Shown: positions 1 to 8,109 of the stretch, one piece after another
Layout of the letters: each line of letters opens with the position of its first letter
Position numbering within the stretch: position 1 is the stretch's first letter
NCBI GenBank assembly: GCA_001970955.1
Contig: MPUH01001159.1
Span: forward strand, 1-22,565
Source of the DNA: Stentor coeruleus
Lineage: Eukaryota > Ciliophora > Heterotrichea > Heterotrichida > Stentoridae
Direction of reading: 5' to 3'
DNA length: 22,565 nt
The notes under the pieces: generated by a model
What the model was told of the DNA's origin: nothing
Database searches by the model: none
What the model saw: the letters and a program-made list of their open reading frames with translations, nothing else
Translations under genes and position numbers: made by a program

Positions 1-543
1 AGTGTTGTCCTTATACAAAAAAAACTCAACGACCTTACAGGAACTTTATCAAATGCAGTAAAATCAACACAAAACGATTTATACAGTCCAGCAATAACTG
101 CTTTAACCGAGCTTTCTAATTCGAATCCTCAAACTTTGACCCAGGTTTTATCTTTATTAGAGTCTTTAAAAAATGATTTAGTACAAGCAAAAGGTCAAAA
201 TTCTCGCTTAGAAGAAGAGTCACAAAGAGCTTTTGAGGATTATATAGAATCAATTGAAGACTCTATAGAATCAAATACACAAGATATGAGTTTATTAAAT
301 AGGAAAAAATATAGACTTGAAGTATTTATTAACACTTCAAATACAGAAATATCAGAAGATAAATCTCGTAAACAAACTTTTGAAGAAATACTTGAGGAAC
401 AACAAACTTTGTGTAATGAATGGACTAGATTGAATAAATTAGAAAGCAAAGAAAGGGAAATTTTTATTCAAGATATATACAAGGTTATTGAACTTATAAA
501 TACAAACATTGGAGGAGTTAAGGAGTATTTTGATAATAGGTAA
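1..543 (+). CDS. Coiled-coil protein, 5' end outside the window
   Basis: The frame is open from base 1 to a TAA at 541-543, giving 180 residues. No convincing ATG opens it, so the true start lies to the left. The visible part is hydrophilic and helical, rich in Glu, Lys, Gln, Asn and Ser. It has heptad-like spacing of Leu and Ile (stretches around SLLESLKNDLVQAKG and ILEEQQTLCNEWTRLNKL) and no membrane segment or catalytic motif. It reads like the C-terminal coiled-coil tail of a structural or cytoskeletal protein, but I do not recognise the family. The next gene begins only 38 bp after the stop on the same strand. The frame is safe; the function is unknown. Confidence 0.75.
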   Translation, partial: SVVLIQKKLNDLTGTLSNAVKSTQNDLYSPAITALTELSNSNPQTLTQVLSLLESLKNDLVQAKGQNSRLEEESQRAFEDYIESIEDSIESNTQDMSLLNRKKYRLEVFINTSNTEISEDKSRKQTFEEILEEQQTLCNEWTRLNKLESKEREIFIQDIYKVIELINTNIGGVKEYFDNR

Positions 544-581
544 ATATTATAAGCTCTTTTTATATCTAATAATTTAGTAAA
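544..581 (+). other. Very short intergenic spacer between two same-strand genes
   Basis: Only 38 bp separate the TAA of the coiled-coil gene from the ATG of the PWI-domain gene, in different frames. The spacer must hold the 3' end of one transcript and the start of the next, unless the transcripts overlap. It is AT-rich, with TTTATATCTAATAAT about 15-30 nt before the ATG as a possible core promoter element. Confidence 0.6.
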
Positions 582-1100
582 ATGTCAAGACCTATGAGAG
601 GTACCACATATGAACAAGACCCAAGATACAAAGATAAAGAAGCAAAATTTTTATCTTCATATCAATGGCCTCTTGAATATACTATGCAAGTTGATATGTC
701 AAAAGTTGATTTAGATTCAATTAAAACATGGATTTCTAAACAAACAACAGAACTTCTTGGTGTTGAAGATGAGATTCTTAACACGTTAATAATTTCTTTA
801 TTAGAAGAACCAAATGCGTGTCCTAAAAAAATCCAAATCCAAATCGGGGGCTTTCTTGAAAACAACACAGAAAAGTTTGTGTTAAAATTATGGAGACTGC
901 TTTTATCAGCACAGGAAAACCCATTAGGAATACCTCAGCAATTAATAAATGAACGACGAGATGAATTGCTTAGAAAGAAGAGAGAACTTGAAAAAATGCA
1001 TGAAAATGTTAAGGAACTGTCTAAGAAAAAAAGAAAGTCAAGGTCGAGATCTAATGAACATCGTAGATATAGAAGACATCATTCAAGATCACGAAGTTAG
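582..1100 (+). CDS. SRRM1: PWI-domain splicing factor, SRRM1/SRm160-like
   Basis: The 172-residue protein matches the N-terminus of SRRM1 (SRm160), a nuclear splicing coactivator whose PWI domain binds nucleic acid. The order of landmarks fits: RGT..EQD.R near residues 6-15, VDMSKVDLDSIKTWI at 38-51 (the PWI core, here with TWI), then LLLSAQENPLGIPQ at 106-119, nearly identical to animal SRRM1. Residues 120-150 form a charged helix. Residues 151-172 are a short arginine/serine tail (KKRKSRSRS and HHSRSRS). Animal SRRM1 has a far longer RS region, so this is a minimal version. It ends in TAG with no splice signal allowing extension. The start is the first ATG after the upstream spacer and matches the family N-terminus. 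Family assignment is strong; orthology to SRRM1 itself is likely. Confidence 0.88.
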   Translation: MSRPMRGTTYEQDPRYKDKEAKFLSSYQWPLEYTMQVDMSKVDLDSIKTWISKQTTELLGVEDEILNTLIISLLEEPNACPKKIQIQIGGFLENNTEKFVLKLWRLLLSAQENPLGIPQQLINERRDELLRKKRELEKMHENVKELSKKKRKSRSRSNEHRRYRRHHSRSRS

Positions 1101-1411
1101 ATGGGAATTATTATTTTATATAATAAGAATAGTATAAATCAAATTTCTTTTAGACTAGTTGAGTATATAATTATAAGTGAACATATAGTAAGGAAACTAT
1201 TAGATATATGTAAAAGTTTTAAAATGATATCACTTAAATTTATTTTCTTGCTGATCTTATTTAAAATTGCTAACACCCTAACACCTAATAAAATATTTAC
1301 TTAACACATATCTTAAAACCACCATCTAATCTCAACCTAGCATTATAAAACCCCACAAAAAAATTGACGTAATTATTCTGATAACTAAAATTATAATATA
1401 GCATATCATAA
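1101..1411 (+). promoter_or_regulatory. Intergenic region: 3' flank of PWI gene and promoter of cyclin gene
   Basis: No credible gene. The first part is AT-rich; from about 1270 the plus strand becomes C-rich and almost G-free (runs such as AACACCCTAACACC and AAAACCCCAC), as before other genes here. A TGACGTAA octamer (bZIP-type) lies near 1364-1371, and CATATCATAA directly precedes the cyclin ATG. Both short motifs could occur by chance at this composition. Confidence 0.4.
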
Positions 1412-2182
1412 ATGAACGATTCAGAAGAAGATAGATACACCCTTCCCGACCGCAGAAGCCAAACAGCCTCATCAGCAGCCCCAAGTTCATCAATCTATAA
1501 CCCAAACGTTCGAAGCATCCTACAATCAGTATCAACAATAATCCATTCTCAGATGCTTGAGGACTCTTCTTTAGGTCGCGAAATTCAATCAACTTCTGAC
1601 TTATTTTATTTTTCAGAAGAAAAATACATCCGAGAACATCCAGAAATGTTTGATGAACAACGTCGAGCTTTATTAAGAAAAACTCCAAGTGTTGATGACA
1701 TTTTTGAGTTTATGCGTGCTCTTTATGAATGTGCCCAATTTAGTCCAGAATGTTGCATTATATGTTTGGTATATATAAATCGTTTAATTGCTTTTACAGG
1801 GCTACCTTTAAGCCCAACAAACTGGAGGCCTATAATTCTATGCTCATTTTTGATTGGGCAGAAAGTATGGGATGATCGATATTTAAGCAATGCGGACTTT
1901 GCGTATATATACCCATTTTTCAGTACTGAGGAAATTAATAAATTGGAAAAGAAATTTTTAGAGCTGATTAATTATTCGGTGACGGTTAAAGCGACGTTGT
2001 ATGCTAAGTATTATTTTGAACTTCGTGGACTTTATAATGAAGCTAATAATTTCCCGATAGAACCTATTCATAATGATAAAGCGAAAGAATTAGAGGGAAG
2101 GTCGCAATGGATAAGCAAGTTAGAGAAAGAAAGATCAATGAGCAGGACAACTGCACCTAGCTCAGAAAGGTCAGTGATTTAA
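1412..2182 (+). CDS. CCNY: Cyclin Y-like protein
   Basis: The 256-residue protein contains one cyclin box (about residues 92-205) of the cyclin Y/PHO80-like group. Diagnostic stretches shared with animal cyclin Y are LVYINRLIAFTG (119-130), PTNWRPIILCSFLIGQKVWDD (135-155, positions approximate), LEKKFLELINY (178-188) and YAKYYFELRGL (197-207), then a PIEP motif near 215-218. Cyclin Y activates PFTAIRE/PCTAIRE kinases (CDK14/CDK16) in animals; the kinase partner here is not in the window. The protein begins MND, so it lacks the N-terminal myristoylation glycine that places animal cyclin Y at the membrane. The first 60 residues are Ser-rich and probably disordered; the tail is basic and Ser/Thr-rich. 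An in-frame TAA directly before the ATG fixes the start. Codon choice shifts from C-rich at the 5' end to G-rich at the 3' end. Confidence 0.9.
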   Translation: MNDSEEDRYTLPDRRSQTASSAAPSSSIYNPNVRSILQSVSTIIHSQMLEDSSLGREIQSTSDLFYFSEEKYIREHPEMFDEQRRALLRKTPSVDDIFEFMRALYECAQFSPECCIICLVYINRLIAFTGLPLSPTNWRPIILCSFLIGQKVWDDRYLSNADFAYIYPFFSTEEINKLEKKFLELINYSVTVKATLYAKYYFELRGLYNEANNFPIEPIHNDKAKELEGRSQWISKLEKERSMSRTTAPSSERSVI

Positions 2183-4003
2183 AAAGACCTATATTTTAGA
2201 TAATCTTTAATCTTTGATAGATGAAAAAGGTTGTATGATGGAATGTGGAATTTGTATTAGGGAACTAATTATAAATGCTTGGATTTCTTTTAGTTGAATT
2301 TGATATTTAAGATTTAGAGATTTTATAAACTTATTTATTTACTTTAATTAGATACAAAGAATCAATTGGAGTTTAAGGTAGTAAAGGTTGATTTGGTTTA
2401 CTGTTATGTGAGAGGAAAATATCTTGCATCATTTATGTGAATAAAATGGTTAATTTTTAACTAAAGAAACTAAAAGATTATAAAAGAACGTCAGATGAAT
2501 AATAAAAGATTATTATTTCAAGTACTTTAAGATTATAAATTTATATTTTATATAATCAATCATAGGTGTACATTATTTTATATTCGCTATCTTATTTCTA
2601 ACGAAATTTGTGCAATGAAAAAAAAATGATTTTTTTTGTAATGTAATAATATTTTTACTTTTATAGTCTGATTTTAAATTGCTTAGAATAAAATTTTAAT
2701 TATAAGTGCTATAATGATCTTTATTTATTCTCCATGTCATATTTTTTAATACCAATTGGATTGTTTTTAAGATTGCATATAAGATAACAATAAAAATTAG
2801 AATATTTTTATAAGAGATTAGGCTATTTAGAGTAGTATATCTTGTCTTTTAGATATATTGGTATTATTTTTAGCATTTTACTTGTATACTACGAAATAGT
2901 TAAGTAATAATTCCTAACTGATACTAAAAAAGTCTTTAAATTTAATTCTTACAATAGGTAATCCATATGACATGATTGATATTAGAATTATAGTTTTATG
3001 TAAGTTAATTATTAGCTTTTCTATACAGATTAAATAATTTAAGCTATAGCAATAGTTGTTGATTTAAGCTCATTTTTATTTTTTAAATCTAAGTCTTTGT
3101 AATGGTAAAATAAGCAGATGACAAATTAAAAAGTTAAAAACTTTAAAATGGAACTTTTTTGAGTCATAAAATAATAATTTTTATGCTTTATAGTCTCAGA
3201 AAAACTTCAAACAGCTAAAAACGATAAAAAATCAAAATGATATAATTCAAAGTGAAGTTTTTTTGAATAAAAAATACCATTGTTCAGTAGTATATTAAAA
3301 TACCTTAATCTATTTTTTCTAATTTAAAAATACAATATAAGTTTACTTCATTATTAAAAACAAACTTTTCTCACAGGATCATAAAATTGTATTTAAAAGA
3401 ATTTATTCTAAGCATTCTTCATTAATCATCCCACAAGGTGAAATTTTCTCTAATTATCCCCAACACACAAATACTCTCTAACCTTACCCAACAGCACATC
3501 ATATTTACAAAACTTATCATACAAAATACCCAACATAAATTCCTCCATCCTATCACATCCAAAATACATCAATAAAAACCTAAAAATCACTTTCAAATCC
3601 AAACCATCTCCAAACATCATCGTCTTCCCTAATTTAAACCTCTACAAAAACCATCTTCATATCCACTTTTAACTTCCTAATCCATTACATTCTTATCTAA
3701 AAAAATAAAATCTAATCCATAATCTTCCTTTCAAATTCAAAAACTAAACATTCCAATCTAATAACAACCCACCCATAAAAATAGCCAATTTCTCTTTACC
3801 ACACAAACCATTCCCCAAAATAACCCTCCTCCTTAAATCCAATAATCATATTCAAAAAATCCTTTTTATCTCTACTCTTACCCTTCCTATCTTCCTCCAC
3901 AATTTCCTATTTCAATCATCCTCATTACCTAAATTCATTACCAATGCATCTACTTCACTTTTTTATATAAAAGATTTGATTATAATAATATATTACGCAT
4001 TTT
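2183..4003 (+). other. 1.8-kb gene-free region with strand-skewed halves
   Basis: I find no gene, tRNA, rRNA or spliceosomal RNA here. The first 250 bp after the cyclin stop are G-rich and C-poor on the plus strand. The middle (about 2450-3350) is simple AT-rich sequence, with an A-run/T-run hairpin near 2617-2639 and a 10-bp inverted repeat with arms at 3200-3209 and 3253-3262. From about 3420 to 3960 the strand is C-rich and nearly G-free (3481-3660 has 56 C and 2 G by my count), marking the upstream region of the gene at 4004. TATATAAAAG at 3964-3973 could be a core promoter element. Confidence 0.5.
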
Positions 4004-4348
4004 ATGAAGGAAGAAGGCAAAGATGAAATAAAGTTAAGATTTTCTGACGCAAGTACTGTTGATTATAATTTCTCAAGTGATGATGAGAATATGAATGAAA
4101 AGTGTTTCACATCAACATTCTCACCAATGGACGCTATTTGTTTATTAGACTCCATTCCTGAGGATATAAAACTTCAATATGCGGATTTGGAATCAAGATT
4201 AAATAGTGTCTCCAAGATTTTGGACGAAGAAATCGCCCCTGTGTGCATACGAGAAGAAAGATGTCTTTTAGCTAGTTCTGTCAATCTTTCAGCTGTATGC
4301 GGTTCAAAACTATACAGAAGAAGATCAACACTTAAACTTAGCAGATAA
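4004..4348 (+). CDS. Small hypothetical protein, 114 residues
   Basis: Not recognised. The protein is acidic at the N-terminus (MKEEGKDEIKLRFSD; Asp/Ser cluster SSDDENMNE), has a predicted amphipathic segment around IPEDIKLQYADLESRLNSVSKILDEE, and ends in a basic tail (YRRRSTLKLSR). It has five cysteines without a zinc-finger spacing and no signal peptide or membrane helix. An in-frame TAA at 3986-3988 bounds the start, and the gene is preceded by the C-rich, G-poor sequence seen before clear genes here, which supports it being real. A GT...AG string of 14 nt just after the stop is not a usable intron because the TAA precedes it. It could be a lineage-specific protein. Confidence 0.6.
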   Translation: MKEEGKDEIKLRFSDASTVDYNFSSDDENMNEKCFTSTFSPMDAICLLDSIPEDIKLQYADLESRLNSVSKILDEEIAPVCIREERCLLASSVNLSAVCGSKLYRRRSTLKLSR

Positions 4349-4851
4349 GTAATAATTAATAGTGATTTAAAAAATTTTTTAAAGGGATGTGAGAAAGGCA
4401 TTTTAACTTATAAAATTATTGGATATTTTGAATAAGAAATAATTTTTGAATATAACAAATAAAATAGGATAAAATACTGTTAAGGAGATGATATTTTTAG
4501 ACTTGACGATAATTTGCTGTTATTAGTTATTATTAGATATTTGAGTTTTTTTAGTTGAGTTAAGTTTGTAGCGGTTTGCAAATTCACACAATAAAACCTT
4601 TAGTTTATATTAAGAGTTATAAATGAGTATCATCCTTTGGTTTTTTTTATATTTTATAAGCCCACTATTATTATTAACTTTTATAAAAAACCATCAACAT
4701 ATATTTCTATTACAACCACCTATAATTCTCAACCTAATCACAATTTTCTAACTAATAAAATCATATAATCTAACATAAAATTTTCTTAACCTTACACATA
4801 CATTTTCATAAAAATAACCCTTTTTACCTCAAAAGAATTCTCATAACTATT
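4349..4851. other. Convergent intergenic region with a skew switch
   Basis: This lies between the 3' ends of a plus-strand and a minus-strand gene. No gene found. The left part (to about 4570) is G-rich on the plus strand, and the right part (about 4640-4850) is C-rich with almost no G (4681-4800 has about 26 C and no G by my count). Each half is therefore G-rich on the coding strand of its own gene. Confidence 0.5.
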
Positions 4852-6033
4852 CTATTTCCATAACTTAGAAAACGATAAATTCTTGTCAGACTCTTTCTTC
4901 ATAACTTTAGCCACAGCTAATTCAAAATCCTCTTGAGTGACATGAACCCTTCTTTCTCTCAAGGCAAAAATCCCTGCTTCAGTACACACAGCTTTAGTTT
5001 CAGCAGCTGATGACCCTCCCATCAAACCTGCGATTTTTTTAAAGTCAATACCACGGGTTAAGTTCATTTTACGTGAATGGATTTTCAATATCTGAGCTCG
5101 AGCGTTTTCATCTGGGTTAGGGAATTCGATTTTCCTATCAATTCTTCCAGGTCTAAGTAATGCATCATCAAGAATATCAATACGATTTGTTGCCATGATG
5201 ACTTTGATGTTTTTATTAGATTCAAAACCATCAAGTTGATTAAGAAGTTCAAGCATGGTTCTTTGGACTTCAGAATCCCCACCTTGTTCTCCAGCAATAC
5301 GTTGGCCACCAATAGAGTCGATTTCATCCATAAAAATAATTGAAGGAGCATGTTCACGAGCCATGACAAATAATTCTCTAACCATACGTGAACCTTCTCC
5401 AATGTATTTTTGTACTAACTCAGCTCCTGAAACTCTAATAAAAGTACAGTCTGTATGATGAGCTACTGCACGGGCTAATAAAGTCTTTCCAGTACCAGGA
5501 GGACCATATAGTAAAACTCCTTTAGGCTGGGCAATTCCAAGTGCTTCAAAAATTTCCGGGTGTTTTATTGGGAGTTCAATAACTTCTTTGACTTCTTTTA
5601 TCTGTTGATCTAAGCCACCTATATTATCATATGTTGAATCAGGGACTTTTTCTACTCTCATAAGACTTACTAAAGGATCGACTCTACTTGGAAGGACTTT
5701 ATGGAGTTGATATGAGTCACTTTTTAAAGCCACGCGGGTGTTAGGGGTAAGTTTTTCTATTGGGATATCTTTTTGGATATTCACAATGTATTTACCTTCT
5801 TGGTTAACTTTGCATAAACATTTTTTCTTTCCCATGAGTTTGATGACTTCGCCTACGTAAGATCCTGGCTCTTGGAGAAGCTGAATTTCATCTCTTAGAG
5901 CACGGACTTGGCCATTGACTTCATTACGTTGGGCTTCAAGTCTTTTCACTTCGGTAATTTTCACCTGCTTTCTGTGTTCTAATTCTTCGATTTTAGAGAG
6001 ATAATATGCTTTTAGTCCGTAGTGGCCTGACAT
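4852..6033 (-). CDS. RPT6: 26S proteasome regulatory subunit Rpt6 (AAA+ ATPase)
   Basis: The 393-residue protein is a full-length Rpt6 (PSMC5, S8, SUG1), one of six ATPases in the base of the 19S particle that unfold and thread substrates into the 20S core. Order of parts: N-terminal coiled coil ([13 protein letters not shown], 10-22, to about 54), OB domain (about 58-120), then the AAA module. Catalytic features: Walker A GPPGTGKT at 177-184, Walker B IIFMDE at 232-237, pore loop KYIG at 209-212, sensor ATN at 281-283, and LLRPGRIDR with arginine fingers R297 and R300 at 292-300. The C-terminus ends in LWK as in animal Rpt6, which lacks the HbYX motif of other Rpt subunits. The start follows an in-frame TAA. 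Length and sequence fit the family without insertions, so no intron is needed. It shares a divergent intergenic region with CCDC61. Confidence 0.98.
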   Translation of the reverse strand: MSGHYGLKAYYLSKIEELEHRKQVKITEVKRLEAQRNEVNGQVRALRDEIQLLQEPGSYVGEVIKLMGKKKCLCKVNQEGKYIVNIQKDIPIEKLTPNTRVALKSDSYQLHKVLPSRVDPLVSLMRVEKVPDSTYDNIGGLDQQIKEVKEVIELPIKHPEIFEALGIAQPKGVLLYGPPGTGKTLLARAVAHHTDCTFIRVSGAELVQKYIGEGSRMVRELFVMAREHAPSIIFMDEIDSIGGQRIAGEQGGDSEVQRTMLELLNQLDGFESNKNIKVIMATNRIDILDDALLRPGRIDRKIEFPNPDENARAQILKIHSRKMNLTRGIDFKKIAGLMGGSSAAETKAVCTEAGIFALRERRVHVTQEDFELAVAKVMKKESDKNLSFSKLWK

Positions 6034-6637
6034 TTATTTGGGTTAGGATTTTTGGATTAGTTATGGAATATAAGAGAAGATTAGGATAGTTGGATTTTTA
6101 AGAGGTAAAAGGAAGTGAAGATTTTTTTAGAGGGTTTTAGGAGTTTGGTGATGATGTTAAGGGTTTGAAATTTTGGAAGGTGTTAGATTGGAATAGAGAT
6201 TTTTTTAGATAAGGATTGCATAAAAGATAGTTGTTTAATTAGAAGCTTTTATAGTGAGTTTAGTTCAGTATTGCATGTAAAATGAAATTTTGTTACAATT
6301 TTTATATACTTCAATAAAAGAAAAACATCAAAGCAGTTATTTTTTTAATTTATAACCTCCATCACAATTTTTTAATAAATGCACTTTTTAATACAAACCT
6401 TATTAAAACCAAAACATCTTCTCCTAAAAACACCCTCACCCCTTCTTCAAAAATAATCCCTAACTCTTGTCTTCATCCAAAAATTTCCTATACAATTCCA
6501 ACCTATTAAATTTTCTAAATCTCATCTAAAAAGTATCATTCCTAACCTCACATAAAATTCCCACCTAACACCAAAAAAAAACTCAATCAAAACCTCCAAA
6601 AAGTCCAAAATCTATTTCATATCCAGTATAAATTTAA
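6034..6637. promoter_or_regulatory. Divergent promoter region between Rpt6 and CCDC61
   Basis: The 604 bp contain no gene. The plus strand is G-rich and C-free next to Rpt6 (6061-6180: 38 G, 0 C by my count), neutral around 6240-6340, then C-rich and almost G-free before CCDC61 (6421-6600: 56 C, 2 G). The switch point near 6300 fits two back-to-back promoters, each C-rich on its own coding strand. CATATCC at 6618-6624 lies 14 nt before the CCDC61 start, and a TATATT element (minus strand, about 6067-6073) lies before Rpt6. Confidence 0.55.
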
Positions 6638-8089
6638 ATGGAGCATTTAAGAAAATCTTCTGAAATTAATATCAGAGGCACCCACTACCTATACGATCTC
6701 TCAGGTGATTCAGAAAATCTGTCAATTTCCTTCGAAGAAAAAGAAACAGCCAAACTTTGGAAAGCGGACTTCACATCATCTTACATTGAAACCCTGACTC
6801 AAAAATCAAAAAGCTTTAAAAAGTTCCCAATCTTCCTCAAAATGCTAATAAGTGCTCTTGAAGGAACAAGTGAAAGTGTTGTCATAGACCTTTTAACCTA
6901 TCAAGAACTTGAAATGTTTAGGTCAAGTAGGAACCCGGGCGCAAGTTCAAGTTCCCAATCTTTAAATCCAAAGCTTTTATCTAAGCGTTACCTAATCTTA
7001 ACCTTTTCTGGGGAGTTTGAAAGAGTTCATTACCCTCTTCCTTTATCTTTAGAAGAAACTCCTGACTTGGAAACCATGAAAAAAACAATTGCAAGACTTA
7101 GAAATGAACTGGAACAAGCGAAAAAAGCTCAGGGTGTAGATTTTAACCCTGTATTAGTTCTTAAGGAAAATGAGGAATTAAAACAATTGGTTAAAAAATA
7201 TGAACATAATCAAACACTTGCTGCTGTGCCTAGAAAAGGAGCTGTAGAAATTGACACACTTATAAGAGAATCAAAAATCTTAGAACAAGAAAATGAAAGA
7301 TTACAACTTGAAGGAACTAAAGAAGTTAAGAAACTTAGAAAAGAAAATGATGAATTACAGCAAGAGCTGGATAGGGTTAAAAAAGAAATGGATGTGATTA
7401 TAAAACAGTTAGAAAAAGAAGCTGGGGGGAAGGCTGATATAGATGAGATTAATGGGAAAGTCCTTTTACTAAGCCAGCAGTTGGAGAAGGCTCAGAGACA
7501 GGAGACTAAGATGAAAAAAGATCTTGAAAGTACCCAAGAAGAACTCGACAAGCTTAAACAAAATGAAAAGAAACTTAAACAACGAGTGACTCAATTAGAA
7601 GAAGAACTTTCAGCAGCTTTAAAAAACCGAGGTGCAGTAAGAAATTCATCCCCAGCAGCACGAGTAAATACAAGAACTACAGTAAATAATCCTGTTGTTA
7701 GATCACCAAATACTAGAAGCCCAAGGATTTCAACACGTCTTGGTACTCCTCCAGGTTCTCGTGAAAATTCAAGAGGTTCATCAAGACCAGGTTCTGATCG
7801 TATAGGTGTTAGATATTCCCCAAGTCAAAAAAATAGAACATCACCAAATAGAAACAATTCCCCATCTTCAACAGCAAGTCGTAAAAATGCATATGCTAAT
7901 AATAGCCCTGTATCAAGGCTTAGAACACCACCTAGTAAACCTTCACCTATAAGAAAGAATTCCCCACAACAATCCCCTGGGAATAGGAAAAAAGATAACT
8001 CATTAGAAAATAAAAAACCAGCTGTCATGAGCGAAGTTGATGCCAAGTTTAAGAAACTTCAAGATTTATTAAAAGCTACAAGATCTTAG
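6638..8089 (+). CDS. CCDC61: CCDC61/VFL3 basal-body coiled-coil protein
   Basis: The 483-residue protein matches CCDC61 (VFL3 in Chlamydomonas), a centriolar satellite and basal-body protein of the SAS-6/XRCC4 fold. It is needed for correct basal-body orientation and striated fibres or rootlets in ciliated cells. The N-terminal head (about 1-138) carries the family landmarks: FTSSYIETLTQKSKSFKKF (45-63), SESVVIDLLTYQELE (78-92) and RYLILTFSGEFERVHYPLPL (117-136). The animal proteins have near-identical text at the last two. Residues 142-333 are a continuous coiled coil that should dimerise. The tail (335-470) is disordered and rich in Ser, Arg and Pro, with many SP/TP sites (RSPNTRSP, LGTPPGS, NSPQQSPG) that could be proline-directed phosphorylation sites. 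An in-frame TAA directly before the ATG fixes the start. Its stop is 20 bp from the stop of the convergent large gene. Confidence 0.92.
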   Translation: MEHLRKSSEINIRGTHYLYDLSGDSENLSISFEEKETAKLWKADFTSSYIETLTQKSKSFKKFPIFLKMLISALEGTSESVVIDLLTYQELEMFRSSRNPGASSSSQSLNPKLLSKRYLILTFSGEFERVHYPLPLSLEETPDLETMKKTIARLRNELEQAKKAQGVDFNPVLVLKENEELKQLVKKYEHNQTLAAVPRKGAVEIDTLIRESKILEQENERLQLEGTKEVKKLRKENDELQQELDRVKKEMDVIIKQLEKEAGGKADIDEINGKVLLLSQQLEKAQRQETKMKKDLESTQEELDKLKQNEKKLKQRVTQLEEELSAALKNRGAVRNSSPAARVNTRTTVNNPVVRSPNTRSPRISTRLGTPPGSRENSRGSSRPGSDRIGVRYSPSQKNRTSPNRNNSPSSTASRKNAYANNSPVSRLRTPPSKPSPIRKNSPQQSPGNRKKDNSLENKKPAVMSEVDAKFKKLQDLLKATRS

Positions 8090-8109
8090 TTATTATATAA
8101 TTAATTTGG

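Noticed and set aside
540..553. GT...AG string overlapping the stop of the first gene, which might splice it into the next gene
   Set aside because: It is 14 nt, shorter than the 15-nt size seen in the phosphatase gene, and the PWI protein already starts like its family.
1101..1304. 67-codon plus-strand frame starting at the base after the PWI gene stop
   Set aside because: It is AT-rich, Ile/Leu/Lys/Asn-dominated text typical of non-coding sequence, and lies within the spacer and promoter of the cyclin gene.
3200..3262. 10-bp inverted repeat as a possible structured RNA or terminator
   Set aside because: The arms are A/T-rich with a 43-nt loop, which is expected by chance in this composition.
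4349..4362. 14-nt GT...AG string right after the stop of the small orphan gene
   Set aside because: The TAA precedes it, so removing it would not extend the protein.
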